Assembly (NCBI GenBank): GCA_015654475.1
Contig: JAATGV010000011.1
Coordinates: 60,045-124,044 of the forward strand
Origin: Actinomycetales bacterium
GTDB taxonomy: Bacteria; Actinomycetota; Actinomycetes; Actinomycetales; Microbacteriaceae
DNA length: 64,000 nucleotides
Direction: 5' to 3'
Shown here: positions 19,124 through 27,782 of the stretch, one piece after another
How positions within the stretch are numbered: the stretch's first letter is position 1
Layout: the number at the start of each line of letters is the position of its first letter
The notes under the pieces: model-generated
Told to the model about the DNA's origin: nothing
Databases searched by the model: none
Seen by the model: only the letters and a program-made list of their open reading frames with translations
Translations under genes and position numbers: made by a program

Positions 19124-20440
19124 TTACGCGAAAAGCCCCGAACCTACGAACTCTGACGCGGACGCCGGGGCGGGCGGCATCGCGAACACGGCGGAGGAGA
19201 TGTGTCGAATGTATTCGTTCATCGCATCGGATTCGGCGAGCCTGCGTTGAATGGCAACGAAGTTCGCCGGCGTCGATTGGTACGAAAGGAAGAACAGGCC
19301 GGCGTCGAGCTGGCCGATCTCGTTGTTCCCATCCACATAGTTGTAGCCGCGGCGAAGAATCTGCACCGAATTGTTCTGCCGAGAGTGGGCGAGGAAGACG
19401 TGAGAATCTTGTGGGATCTTTGGGAGTCCTGTCGCAGCGTCGGTTGCGGAGAAATCTGGGTCGGTGAACTCTGTGCCACCGCTCAGCGGAGCACCCTCAG
19501 CTTTGTCCCGGCCCGTGACGTTCTGCTGTTCTGCAAGGTTGGCCCGGTCCCATGTCTCAAGCGTCATGCGAATTTTGCGCACCACCAGGTAGCTGCCCCC
19601 GGCCATCCAGGTGCCTTGCGCCTTCGCACCTGCCCACACATACGCATCCACGGCGGCCTGATCTTCCGATTTGATGTTGGCGGTGCCGTCTTTGAACCCG
19701 AACAGGTTGCGGGGCGTCGCCTGCGAAGTCGAGGTGGATGAGGTGCGACCGAATCCGAGCTGGCTCCAGCGGATCTGTGCCCGCCCGAAGGCGATGCGGG
19801 TGAGGTTGCGAATTGCGTGCACGGCAACCTGTGGATCGTCGGCGCATGCTTGAATGCACAGGTCTCCGCCTGAGATCGTGGCGTCGATGAGGTCACCCTT
19901 GAATCCGGGAAGCGCTGTGAGGTCGGCCGGCTGCCTTGCAGCGATGCCGAAACGATCGGTGCCGGTTGCATCCCGAAACAGTGTGGGCCCGAATCCGAAG
20001 GTCAGTGTCATGCTCGACGCAGGCAACCCGACGGCCTCGCCCGTATCTTCGGGTGGCAGAAGCAGCGGTCCGCCTGCCCCGCTCTCGGCAACCTCAAGGC
20101 CTTGCATGAGCCGGTTTGCCGCGAAAGACCAATCTTGTAAGAGCTCGATAAGGTCGTCGCGCGTGGCCGTGGAGGTCATGTCGAAGGCGGCGAAGTGCAG
20201 CCGGTCTTGCGCCGCGGTAGTGATGCCCGCTTGGTGGAAGCCATAGAACGGATACGTGCGGCTGTCGGTGCCAGGCGAGGCGGCGCCATTCACAATGGCA
20301 CCGGCAGCCAACGTGCCTCCGGCTCCTACTGCGACTCCGCCGACGCCCGCGCCAAGCAGCCCAAGCAGCCCTCGTCGGGACAGGCGCGCTCGGCCCGGCT
20401 CGTGTGGGTCTGGTTCCTCAGGCTCGTGTGTGGCATCCAT
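19124..20440 (-). CDS. efeB: Dye-decolorizing peroxidase EfeB (Tat-exported, haem)
   Basis: A 438-residue DyP-type peroxidase of the EfeUOB system. Start at ATG 20440 (MDATHEPEE), 10 bases after the efeO stop. The Tat signal SRRGLLGLLGAGVGG is followed by a long Gly/Ala segment. The family motif GFKDGTANIKSED (GxxDG) is intact, and the C-terminal haem-pocket region SHVFLAHSRQNN and GLFFLSYQ are typical. It is thought to oxidise ferrous iron or deferrochelate haem outside the membrane and to be exported folded. Confidence 0.93.
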   Translation of the reverse strand: MDATHEPEEPDPHEPGRARLSRRGLLGLLGAGVGGVAVGAGGTLAAGAIVNGAASPGTDSRTYPFYGFHQAGITTAAQDRLHFAAFDMTSTATRDDLIELLQDWSFAANRLMQGLEVAESGAGGPLLLPPEDTGEAVGLPASSMTLTFGFGPTLFRDATGTDRFGIAARQPADLTALPGFKGDLIDATISGGDLCIQACADDPQVAVHAIRNLTRIAFGRAQIRWSQLGFGRTSSTSTSQATPRNLFGFKDGTANIKSEDQAAVDAYVWAGAKAQGTWMAGGSYLVVRKIRMTLETWDRANLAEQQNVTGRDKAEGAPLSGGTEFTDPDFSATDAATGLPKIPQDSHVFLAHSRQNNSVQILRRGYNYVDGNNEIGQLDAGLFFLSYQSTPANFVAIQRRLAESDAMNEYIRHISSAVFAMPPAPASASEFVGSGLFA

Positions 20441-20450
20441 GGATGGGATC

Positions 20451-21668
20451 CTAGTTCGCGGTCGGCAACTCGAGTACGGTGTGCGCGAGCTTCGACAGCG
20501 GTTCGCTGAGTGCGTTGAGCTGCGCAGCGAGTGCATTCCGCTTGTCTTGGCTCACCGTGTCGTATGAGTCGAATCCGTCGGCGTAGGAGCCATATGTCGA
20601 GAGCAGCTTCTTCATGGCCGCGAATTGGGTGTCGAGCTCGTCTACCAGTTCTTTGCCTTCGGTGCCCTTGGATAGTGCAATATCGCGAACGGTCCCATAT
20701 GCGACATCGGCGCCCTCGACGTTGGCATAGAAGTCGGAGAGGTCGGTGTGCGAGAATTCGTCTTCTTCACCTGAGAGCTTTCCGTCTGGCGCGGCGACCT
20801 CGTCGAGCAGCCCGACGGCACCATTGGTGATATCGCTGATCGAGAGGGTGAAGTCGGTGGCGTTTACTTTGCTCGACAGGTCGGTCACATCGGTGATGAG
20901 TTGCGTGCCAACGGTTTTGCGTTCGGCACTCGAAAGCTTCTTGATCGAACCATCCGGGTAGTTTTTGCCTGCCTCGTCGAACCACAGGTCGGCCTCGATG
21001 CGGTGGAACCCTGTCCAATCGAGGCCCTCAGCGTCGGCGCCCGGCTTGCGGTAGTCGATCTTGGGGTCAAGGTCGCCGAACTGTTCTGCCGTCGGCTCGA
21101 CGCGCTCGTAGGATACGCGCGCTGCCGAGAAAAGTGACTTTGCCTTTGCGGTGTCGCCGTCGATGTATGCGTTCACGAACGTGGTTACAGCCGGAACGAG
21201 TTCGTCGACTTGGGACTTGACGTATGACAGGTAAAGCACCGCGGCGGCATCCAACGCCTCTTGATCGCTCGATGCCGCGACTTCTTCGCCAGTGACGGTG
21301 AACTCGGTCAGGTCGATAGGATCGCCGACGAGACGAAACTTGCAGGCCGTGTAATAGGTGCCCGGTTGGAGCTGCTGAACCATTGTCACGGTTTGGCCGG
21401 GCGTGACGTTCTCCTTTTCGCCGACGATGCGCAACTTGTCGTCGGCAAGGATCTCGAACTCGTTCACGTCGGTGCCCGTGTTGCTGATGGTGAACGACGT
21501 GGTTCCGCTCTCGGCCTCATGTGCAGAGACCTGGCACGTAGTGTCGGTCATGGCCACCGTGAGGGCAGCGGCGGATCCTGAGCCGGTTGCCGTTGTGTTG
21601 GGAACGCAACCGGCGAGGCTCAGCGCCACGATTGGCGCGAGGGCGAGCGTTCGAGCGAGGCGGGACAT
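20451..21668 (-). CDS. efeO: Iron-uptake lipoprotein EfeO (cupredoxin + imelysin M75)
   Basis: 405 residues: signal peptide with lipobox LAGC, then a cupredoxin-like domain (about 35-130, with ISNTGTDVNEFEIL and CKFRL) and an imelysin/M75 domain (about 145-400) with the HxxE metal motif in GFHRIEADLWF. It binds iron and feeds it to EfeU. It is the middle gene of efeU-efeO-efeB, about 100 bases after efeU. The full-length two-domain form is the standard EfeO, not the short EfeM type. Confidence 0.93.
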   Translation of the reverse strand: MSRLARTLALAPIVALSLAGCVPNTTATGSGSAAALTVAMTDTTCQVSAHEAESGTTSFTISNTGTDVNEFEILADDKLRIVGEKENVTPGQTVTMVQQLQPGTYYTACKFRLVGDPIDLTEFTVTGEEVAASSDQEALDAAAVLYLSYVKSQVDELVPAVTTFVNAYIDGDTAKAKSLFSAARVSYERVEPTAEQFGDLDPKIDYRKPGADAEGLDWTGFHRIEADLWFDEAGKNYPDGSIKKLSSAERKTVGTQLITDVTDLSSKVNATDFTLSISDITNGAVGLLDEVAAPDGKLSGEEDEFSHTDLSDFYANVEGADVAYGTVRDIALSKGTEGKELVDELDTQFAAMKKLLSTYGSYADGFDSYDTVSQDKRNALAAQLNALSEPLSKLAHTVLELPTAN

Positions 21669-21764
21669 GGCTTCTCCTTGATGGTGCGGGTACTGATGGT
21701 GCTGGTACTGCGGGGAACGGGGCGGGAGGCGCTGCGAGGTGGTGGATGCGACGCCGTTTTTTGT

Positions 21765-22643
21765 CTAGGTGATGTTGCGCGCCGCTGTTCGGGCTGCAGG
21801 CTGCTGCTGCTGATTGTTGTGCACTGTGGATGATGCACGCGAAGCGGCGACGTAGAGCGGAATCGTGACCACGAGGTAAACCCACCAGGCGATGACTTGC
21901 AGTAGCGATGGATTCGGGGTGTAGTTGAACATGCCGAATAGCAGGCTGCCGATGACGCCGGTGCTCGGCAGCAGCGCTCCCAGATCGTAGGCGACGGGGG
22001 TGGGGAACATCCCGGCCTCTTGCAGATCGCCAACGCCATAGGCGAGCACGCCCGCAGCGACCAGGATGAGCAGCAGGCCCGTCCAGAAGAAGAACCGGGA
22101 CAGGTTGATCCGCACGATTCCGCGGTAGGCCGACCAGCCGAGCACGGCGGCGACCGCGATGCCGCTCAGGGCTCCGACTGCGGCGATGGTCGCGCCTGTT
22201 TCGCTGTGGATGGTGCTCCAGACGAACAGTGTCGTCTCCAGCCCCTCGCGTGCGACTGCAACGATGGCGATCAGAATCGCTCCCCATCCGTTGCCAGTGA
22301 TGACGGCCTCGAGGCGTGACTCGATGTCCCTCTTGATCGACCGTGATGTGCGGGCCATCCAAAAGATCATCCAGGTGACGAGACCAACGGCCACGATGGA
22401 TAGGGTTCCGCCGACGATCTCTTGCGCCTGAAAACTCAGGGTGTATGGACCGAACGTGAGGATGGCGCCGAGGCCGAAAGCTGCGACGATGACGACACCG
22501 ATGCCGAGCCACAGTTTGGGCAACAGATCTCGCCGGTCGGCCTTGACGAGGAAGGCGATGACGATGCTGACGATCAGTGCTGCCTCTAGCCCCTCTCGCA
22601 GCCCGATGAGAAAGTTCGAGACGAACACAAAAACATCCTTCAA
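21765..22643 (-). CDS. efeU: Ferrous iron permease EfeU (FTR1 family)
   Basis: A 292-residue polytopic membrane protein with about seven spans. Both REGLE iron-binding motifs of the FTR1 family are present: GLREGLEAALIVS (near residue 14) and VAREGLETTLFVW (near 130). It is the first gene of the operon. A DtxR/IdeR-like palindrome lies 22 bases upstream of its ATG, consistent with derepression under iron limitation. Confidence 0.94.
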   Translation of the reverse strand: MKDVFVFVSNFLIGLREGLEAALIVSIVIAFLVKADRRDLLPKLWLGIGVVIVAAFGLGAILTFGPYTLSFQAQEIVGGTLSIVAVGLVTWMIFWMARTSRSIKRDIESRLEAVITGNGWGAILIAIVAVAREGLETTLFVWSTIHSETGATIAAVGALSGIAVAAVLGWSAYRGIVRINLSRFFFWTGLLLILVAAGVLAYGVGDLQEAGMFPTPVAYDLGALLPSTGVIGSLLFGMFNYTPNPSLLQVIAWWVYLVVTIPLYVAASRASSTVHNNQQQQPAARTAARNIT

Positions 22644-22664
22644 GTCGAAACGGAAGCCAATAAC

Positions 22665-22683
22665 GTAGGTGAGGCTTACCTAA
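22665..22683 (-). promoter_or_regulatory. DtxR/IdeR-type iron box before efeUOB
   Basis: GTAGGTGAGGCTTACCTAA matches 16 of 19 positions of the DtxR/IdeR consensus TTAGGTTAGGCTAACCTAA and has well-paired half-sites AGGT/ACCT. It lies directly upstream of efeU and also in the region upstream of the divergent mshB gene. Repression by an iron-loaded DtxR-family regulator is inferred. Confidence 0.75.
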
Positions 22684-22747
22684 CTACCTTGGAGACGATA
22701 CAGGCGAGCGGGGTAGCCTGTCTAGAGTCAACCTCAAGAAAATCGGA

Positions 22748-24142
22748 ATGAAGGATGCCGTGCTCACTGCCGAACCACGCAGGTTATTGTTCGTGTTTGC
22801 GCACCCCGACGACGAAGCTCTTGGGGCAGGCGCAACCATCGCGCACTACGTGCGTCGCGGTGACGAGGTCACTATCGTGACCTGCACGCGCGGTGAGCGC
22901 GGAGACGTGATACCCGAGCGGCTCGCGCATCTCGCCGACGACCAGGCGGCATTGGCAGCGCACCGAGACCTCGAGCTTCGCGACGCGCTCATGGCGCTCG
23001 GCGTGACGCGGCACGCCTACCTCGGCACCGTGGAGGCGCGGCAGGCGGGCAAGCCAGTGCGCATGTATCGCGACACCGGCATGACGACCGCCGCCGACGG
23101 CAGCCCGCGGCTGCCCCAGCAGATCGACCCGGAGAGCCTGTGCGCAGCAGATCTGGCCGAAGTCGCGGGAGATATCGCGGCCGTGATCGAACAGATCAGC
23201 CCGGACGTCATCGTCACCGAGAACTCCTACGGTGGTTATGGTCACCCAGACCACATCCGCGTGCACGATGCGGTGATGGCTGCCCTTCGCATGTGCGCCG
23301 AGGAGGCTGTGCCGCGGGGAGTGTTCGTGCTTGAACACCCGGCGCGTGTGACCGCACGCGCTGCAGCCGAGGTGCGCGACGCGGGCGTCTTCACCCCCCT
23401 CCCCGCCGTCCCCCGTGCTGTGATCGCCGACAAGTTCATCGACGTTGTGATCGCCGACGAGGATGTGCGCCCGGCCAAAGAGGCCGCGCTCAGGGCCCAT
23501 GTCACCCAGCTGGACCTGCGGGCCACCCAGATCGGGCACTCTGACGGCCGAGGAGAACTGCTCACGGCCACCGAGTACTTTCGGGAGGTCGGAGGAGCCA
23601 TCACTCGACCGTCGCCTCGACCGACGACCGACTTCTTCGACGGCTGGGATGACGTCGACTTGCGCGAGGACGGCGCACTCATCAACGGCCGTAGCGGTGC
23701 GGTGCTCGGCCGACCGGTCAAGGCGCGCACAGACATCCTCACCGTCGTTGCCTTCATCATTGTCGGCATCGTGCTCGGGGCCACCGCCGCGGCAGGGCAC
23801 CGGGCCACGTTCTCCGTCGGCTCGACCGCTGTTCCGGTCGGCTTCGTGCTCACGCTTGCCGCCATCATCCTGGGCCACGTCGCCGTTCGCATCACCACGC
23901 TTAGTCGCCTCCCAGCCGCAGGCCTTGCTGCAGGAACCATCGTGGCCATTGCGATCCTCAACCTGACAGGACCGGGTGGATCGGTGTTGTTTCCTGCCCA
24001 GAATCTCGTTGCCGTGGATGGCACTCTCACCGCTGTCGACAACGTCGCGAGCATCGTATGGATCACCGTTGCCGCCCTCAGCGCAAGCCTGATCGCCGCC
24101 TGGCCGCGTCTCGGTTCCACCGCAATGGTCGCAAAGCGGTGA
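22748..24142 (+). CDS. mshB: MshB-like deacetylase fused to a four-span membrane domain
   Basis: 464 residues. The N-terminal ~300 form a PIG-L/LmbE deacetylase with the zinc motif AHPDDE (residues 18-23), RGERGDVIPERL and the metal His in SYGGYGHPDHIRVH, as in MshB, which deacetylates GlcNAc-inositol in mycothiol synthesis. The C-terminal ~140 residues are four predicted membrane spans like the separate DUF6113-type protein often encoded next to mshB. It sits directly upstream of fdxA and dapC, the usual neighbours. The start is uncertain between the ATG at 22748 and a GTG at 22760 preceded by AAGGA. Mca is an alternative, but the context favours MshB. Confidence 0.85.
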   Translation: MKDAVLTAEPRRLLFVFAHPDDEALGAGATIAHYVRRGDEVTIVTCTRGERGDVIPERLAHLADDQAALAAHRDLELRDALMALGVTRHAYLGTVEARQAGKPVRMYRDTGMTTAADGSPRLPQQIDPESLCAADLAEVAGDIAAVIEQISPDVIVTENSYGGYGHPDHIRVHDAVMAALRMCAEEAVPRGVFVLEHPARVTARAAAEVRDAGVFTPLPAVPRAVIADKFIDVVIADEDVRPAKEAALRAHVTQLDLRATQIGHSDGRGELLTATEYFREVGGAITRPSPRPTTDFFDGWDDVDLREDGALINGRSGAVLGRPVKARTDILTVVAFIIVGIVLGATAAAGHRATFSVGSTAVPVGFVLTLAAIILGHVAVRITTLSRLPAAGLAAGTIVAIAILNLTGPGGSVLFPAQNLVAVDGTLTAVDNVASIVWITVAALSASLIAAWPRLGSTAMVAKR

Positions 24143-24176
24143 TAATGGAACACGTACCCGAATTCGGAGGAAAGCT

Positions 24177-24500
24177 GTGACTTACGTAATTGCGTTGCCT
24201 TGCGTGGACGTCAAGGACCGCGCATGCGTTGACGAGTGTCCCGTCGATTGCATCTATGAGGGGGAACGTACCCTCTACATCCATCCGGATGAGTGCGTCG
24301 ACTGCGGGGCGTGCGAACCGGTCTGCCCGGTCGAGGCAATCTATTACGAAGACGATCTGCCTCCTGAGTGGAGCGAGTATTACCGCGCCAACGTCGAGTT
24401 CTTCAGCGAGATCGGGTCACCCGGCGGCGCGGCAAAACTCGGCCCGTTGCCCTTCGATCATCCCGTCATCGCTGCCCTGCCCCCGCAAGCCGCCGAGTAG
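24177..24500 (+). CDS. fdxA: 7Fe ferredoxin
   Basis: A 107-residue ferredoxin with 3Fe-4S and 4Fe-4S binding cysteines: CVDVKDRACVDECPVDC and CVDCGACEPVCP. GTG start at 24177 with GGAGGAAAG just upstream. The C-terminal part EWSEYYRANVEFF is typical of the actinobacterial FdxA group. It precedes dapC by 15 bases, a conserved actinobacterial pair. It serves as an electron carrier. Confidence 0.96.
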   Translation: MTYVIALPCVDVKDRACVDECPVDCIYEGERTLYIHPDECVDCGACEPVCPVEAIYYEDDLPPEWSEYYRANVEFFSEIGSPGGAAKLGPLPFDHPVIAALPPQAAE

Positions 24501-24515
24501 TCCGAGCGGATATCT

Positions 24516-25640
24516 GTGACGCGGCGCAATCTGCTCGAAGAGACCCCCGAATACATCTGGAATGCGATCGAACCGTACCGGAAAACGGCGTCCGCCCATC
24601 CTGGCGGGCTCATCGACCTCTCTGTCGGCTCGCCGGTAGACCCCGTCCCAAGCGTCATCAGAACGGCCCTGGATGCGGCAGGCAACGCGCCAGGATACCC
24701 GACCGCCGCATCCACCCCCGCGCTACGCGCTGCGATCGTCGACTGGTATGCACGCCGCCGCGGAGTCACCCTCGACGAGTCGAATGTGCTCGCCACGAAC
24801 GGGTCGAAAGAGTTTCTCAGCCTATTGCCGTTCTGGCTTGGCCTCGGTCCAGACGACATCGTCGTACAGCCCGCCGTCCACTACCCGAACTATTCCGAAG
24901 GCGCCGGCCTTGTCGGCGCTCGACTGCACTCGGGCAACCGCCCAGAAGATTGGCCCGCCGGCACGAAACTGATCTGGCTCAATTCGCCAAGCAATCCCGA
25001 TGGTGCCGTCAACGACGTGGATTACCTGCGTGCCGCTGTTGCGCGGGCGCGGCAACTCGGCGCGCTCATCATTCAAGACGAGTGCTACATCGAACTCGGC
25101 TGGGAGGGACGCTGGGCCCATGAGCCGATTCCAAGCATCCTCGACGCGCGTGTTACCGAAGGCGACTACACCGGCGTGCTTTCGTGCTATTCGCTGAGCA
25201 AACAGTCGAACCTCGCCGGGTATCGCGCGGCCTTAGCAGCCGGTGACGCTCGGCTGATTGCCGCGCTGATCAACGTGCGCAAGACTGCGGGCCTTGCCGT
25301 CAGCAGCCCGATCCAGGCCGCGATGGTCGCAGCACTTGGCGACGACGAACACGTGGTGGAACAAAAAGAGCGCTATAGGATTCGCCGAACGCGCCTTGCC
25401 TCCGCAATCGCACAGACTCATCTCACTCTCGACTCCAGCGAGGCCGGCCTGTACCTGTGGTGCACCGAGGGCAAAGATGCCTGGCAGACCGTCGAGTGGT
25501 TTGCCGAGCGCGGGATCCTGGTCTCGCCAGGGCATTTTTACGGTACGGCGGCCGCGCAACATGTGCGCCTGGCCTTGACCGCCACGGATGAGAGCGTCGA
25601 AATGGCGGTTGCGCGGCTCGCCGAAAGCGGCTCGAATTAG
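24516..25640 (+). CDS. dapC: Succinyldiaminopimelate transaminase
   Basis: A 374-residue class I/II aminotransferase. The fdxA-dapC linkage and the N-terminus IDLSVGSPVDPVP identify the DapC group, which makes N-succinyl-LL-DAP in lysine and peptidoglycan synthesis. The PLP lysine lies in SLSKQSNLAGYR, the PLP-contact Asn in LNSPSNPDG and the Asp/Tyr in IIQDECYIELGW. GTG start at 24516, probably co-transcribed with fdxA. Confidence 0.93.
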   Translation: MTRRNLLEETPEYIWNAIEPYRKTASAHPGGLIDLSVGSPVDPVPSVIRTALDAAGNAPGYPTAASTPALRAAIVDWYARRRGVTLDESNVLATNGSKEFLSLLPFWLGLGPDDIVVQPAVHYPNYSEGAGLVGARLHSGNRPEDWPAGTKLIWLNSPSNPDGAVNDVDYLRAAVARARQLGALIIQDECYIELGWEGRWAHEPIPSILDARVTEGDYTGVLSCYSLSKQSNLAGYRAALAAGDARLIAALINVRKTAGLAVSSPIQAAMVAALGDDEHVVEQKERYRIRRTRLASAIAQTHLTLDSSEAGLYLWCTEGKDAWQTVEWFAERGILVSPGHFYGTAAAQHVRLALTATDESVEMAVARLAESGSN

Positions 25641-25646
25641 GCACCG

Positions 25647-25790
25647 CCGAACCGAGCACAACCCGACACCGCCAGTCGTCGCCGCACAACTGAATCGAGC
25701 AAGAACCGACAACTCGGGGCGTGTTTTGTCGGTTTATGCTCGGTTCATGGCTTCGGTTCCGCAGGAGGTGTCGGGTTTTGCTCGGTTCAG
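25647..25790. repeat. Nested palindromic intergenic element
   Basis: The outer arms 25647-25670 and 25767-25790 are inverted copies with 22 of 24 matches. Inside, about 25693-25714 and 25723-25746 form a second, weaker inverted pair built on the same motif (GTCGGTTT..GCTCGGTTC). Four related copies of one motif thus make a hairpin within a hairpin, filling most of the gap between dapC and the citrate synthase gene. No gene is seen here. Confidence 0.75.
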
Positions 25791-25859
25791 CGTGAACTAG
25801 GCGCTGCCGAGTAGGATGGATGGCCTACCCTGTCTGCGGCAACATCAGAGAGAACGGCG

Positions 25860-27242
25860 GTGAGCGACGTGCCTGAACAAACAAGGTTCCCCACACTGGA
25901 TACGACACCCATTCCTGTCATCCCCGACAACGTACCCAAGGCTGTTCTCGAACTGCCAGACAACCAAGCCGAGTTCCCGCTCGTCGAAGCGGTCGAAGGT
26001 CCCGGTGCCATCGCCATCGCCTCTTTGAACAAGCAGACCGGCCGAAACATCCTCGACCCCGGCTTCGTCAACACGGCGGCGACATCCTCATCCATCACCT
26101 TCATCGACGGGGTGAAGGGGGTACTGCGTTACCGCGGCTACCCCATCGAGCAGTTGGCCACCAGCTCAAACTTTTTGGAAGTCGCCTGGCTGCTGATCTA
26201 TGGCGAACTGCCGACCGAGCGTGAGTTCGAGGCGTTCGATCAGCGCGTCCGCGCCAAATATCTGGTACATGAAGGGGTGCTTACCTACATCCAGACGCTG
26301 CCCCGCGATGTGCATCCCATGGTCGCGCTTGCCGGAGCGCTCTCCACCCTTGCGGCATACAACCCGCACATCCTCAACCCGCTTGACCCGCAACAGGTCG
26401 AAGACGCCACCATCACACTTATCGCACAGATGCCGACCATAATCGCGGCAACCTACAAGCACAGCATCGGGCAGGCGTTCATCTACCCGCTGCGTGAGCT
26501 CAGCTATGTCGACAACTTTTTGAACATGATGTTCTCCGACAAGGCAAGCGAATACACGATCGAGCCGGTGCTCAGCAAGTCTCTTGAGCGGTTGCTGATC
26601 CTGCATGAAGACCACGAACAGAACGCATCCACCTCGACTGTGCGCAATGTCGGTTCAACCCATGCAGACATGGTCGCTTCGATTGTTGCAGGCGTGACGG
26701 CGTTGAGCGGTCCGCGGCACGGCGGAGCCAATGAGGCAGTGCTGGCGATGCTCGAAGATATTCGCTCGTCGGGCGACAGTGTTCAGTCGTTCGTCAACAG
26801 GGTCAAGAACCGCGAAGAGGGCGTCAACCTGATGGGCTTCGGCCACCGGGTGTACAAGAACTATGACCCCCGTGCTCGGCTGGTCAAAGAGTCTGCTCAC
26901 GATGTGCTTGAAGCATTAGGCGTGCAGGATGATCTGCTTGACATTGCCGGCGAGCTCGAGGCCATCGCGCTTGCCGATGAGTATTTCATCGAACGGCGGT
27001 TGTATCCGAACGTCGACTTCTACACCGGCGTGATCTATAAGGCCATGGGATTCCCGACAGGCATGTTCACCGTGTTGTTCGCCCTCGGCCGTCTGCCGGG
27101 ATGGATTGCGCACTGGCGTGAGCTGGTCCAAGACCCGACCACCAAGATCCTGCGACCCCAGCAGGTATACACCGGGTCTCTCGAACGGGACTACCCGGCC
27201 AAGTTTGTCGGAATTCGCCCAATCCGGCGATCGCGTCGATAG
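25860..27242 (+). CDS. gltA: Citrate synthase
   Basis: A 460-residue type II citrate synthase. The catalytic residues are in LHEDHEQNAST, GFGHRVYKN and NVDFYTG. GTG start at 25860; an internal GTG (residue 4) is an alternative. The protein has the ~30-residue hydrophilic N-terminal extension seen in many actinobacterial enzymes. It catalyses the first TCA step, condensing acetyl-CoA with oxaloacetate. A separate 2-methylcitrate synthase role is less likely because no prp genes are nearby. Confidence 0.95.
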   Translation: MSDVPEQTRFPTLDTTPIPVIPDNVPKAVLELPDNQAEFPLVEAVEGPGAIAIASLNKQTGRNILDPGFVNTAATSSSITFIDGVKGVLRYRGYPIEQLATSSNFLEVAWLLIYGELPTEREFEAFDQRVRAKYLVHEGVLTYIQTLPRDVHPMVALAGALSTLAAYNPHILNPLDPQQVEDATITLIAQMPTIIAATYKHSIGQAFIYPLRELSYVDNFLNMMFSDKASEYTIEPVLSKSLERLLILHEDHEQNASTSTVRNVGSTHADMVASIVAGVTALSGPRHGGANEAVLAMLEDIRSSGDSVQSFVNRVKNREEGVNLMGFGHRVYKNYDPRARLVKESAHDVLEALGVQDDLLDIAGELEAIALADEYFIERRLYPNVDFYTGVIYKAMGFPTGMFTVLFALGRLPGWIAHWRELVQDPTTKILRPQQVYTGSLERDYPAKFVGIRPIRRSRR

Positions 27243-27257
27243 GTTGACCACCACGCG

Positions 27258-27782
27258 ATGACCGAAGAATCGAGAGCAGCTGGTTACCAGATTCGCGACA
27301 GTGGGGACGCGTGGAATTTTGGTCCGGATGGGGTGACCAAATATTGGGGCGCCTATGGGGCTGCCGGGCTGCTTGCCTACGATCCGGCTCGCGCTGGCGG
27401 CAGTGTGCTCTTACAGTTGCGCGCAGAATGGAGCCACCACGGTGGCACGTGGGGAATTCCGGGTGGCGCACTGCACGAAGGCGAGTCGGCCGTCGAAGGG
27501 GCGTTGCGTGAAGCCCATGAAGAGGCCGGCGTGCCAGTAGGCGTGATCGACATCATCGCTCAAACCGTGTTCGACGCCGGATTTTGGCAGTACACGACGG
27601 TGACGGGCGTTGTCACGCGCAGCTTTGAGCCCGAAGCACTGGATAACGAGAGCGCCGGGCTTGCATGGGTTGCATTGGACGACGTGGATGGGCTTGAGCT
27701 GCACCCTGGATTTGGCGCATCCTGGCCAGGGCATCGGGAGTTTTTGTTCAAATTATCGCGCACTATTGCCGAGTCGGACTAA
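27258..27782 (+). CDS. Nudix hydrolase
   Basis: 174 residues with a complete Nudix box, GALHEGESAVEGALREAHEEAGV (GX5EX7REUXEEXGU), at about residues 74-96. ATG at 27258, 15 bases after the citrate synthase gene. The stop is immediately followed by the next ATG, so it forms a pair with the winged-helix gene. The substrate is unknown. Confidence 0.9.
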   Translation: MTEESRAAGYQIRDSGDAWNFGPDGVTKYWGAYGAAGLLAYDPARAGGSVLLQLRAEWSHHGGTWGIPGGALHEGESAVEGALREAHEEAGVPVGVIDIIAQTVFDAGFWQYTTVTGVVTRSFEPEALDNESAGLAWVALDDVDGLELHPGFGASWPGHREFLFKLSRTIAESD

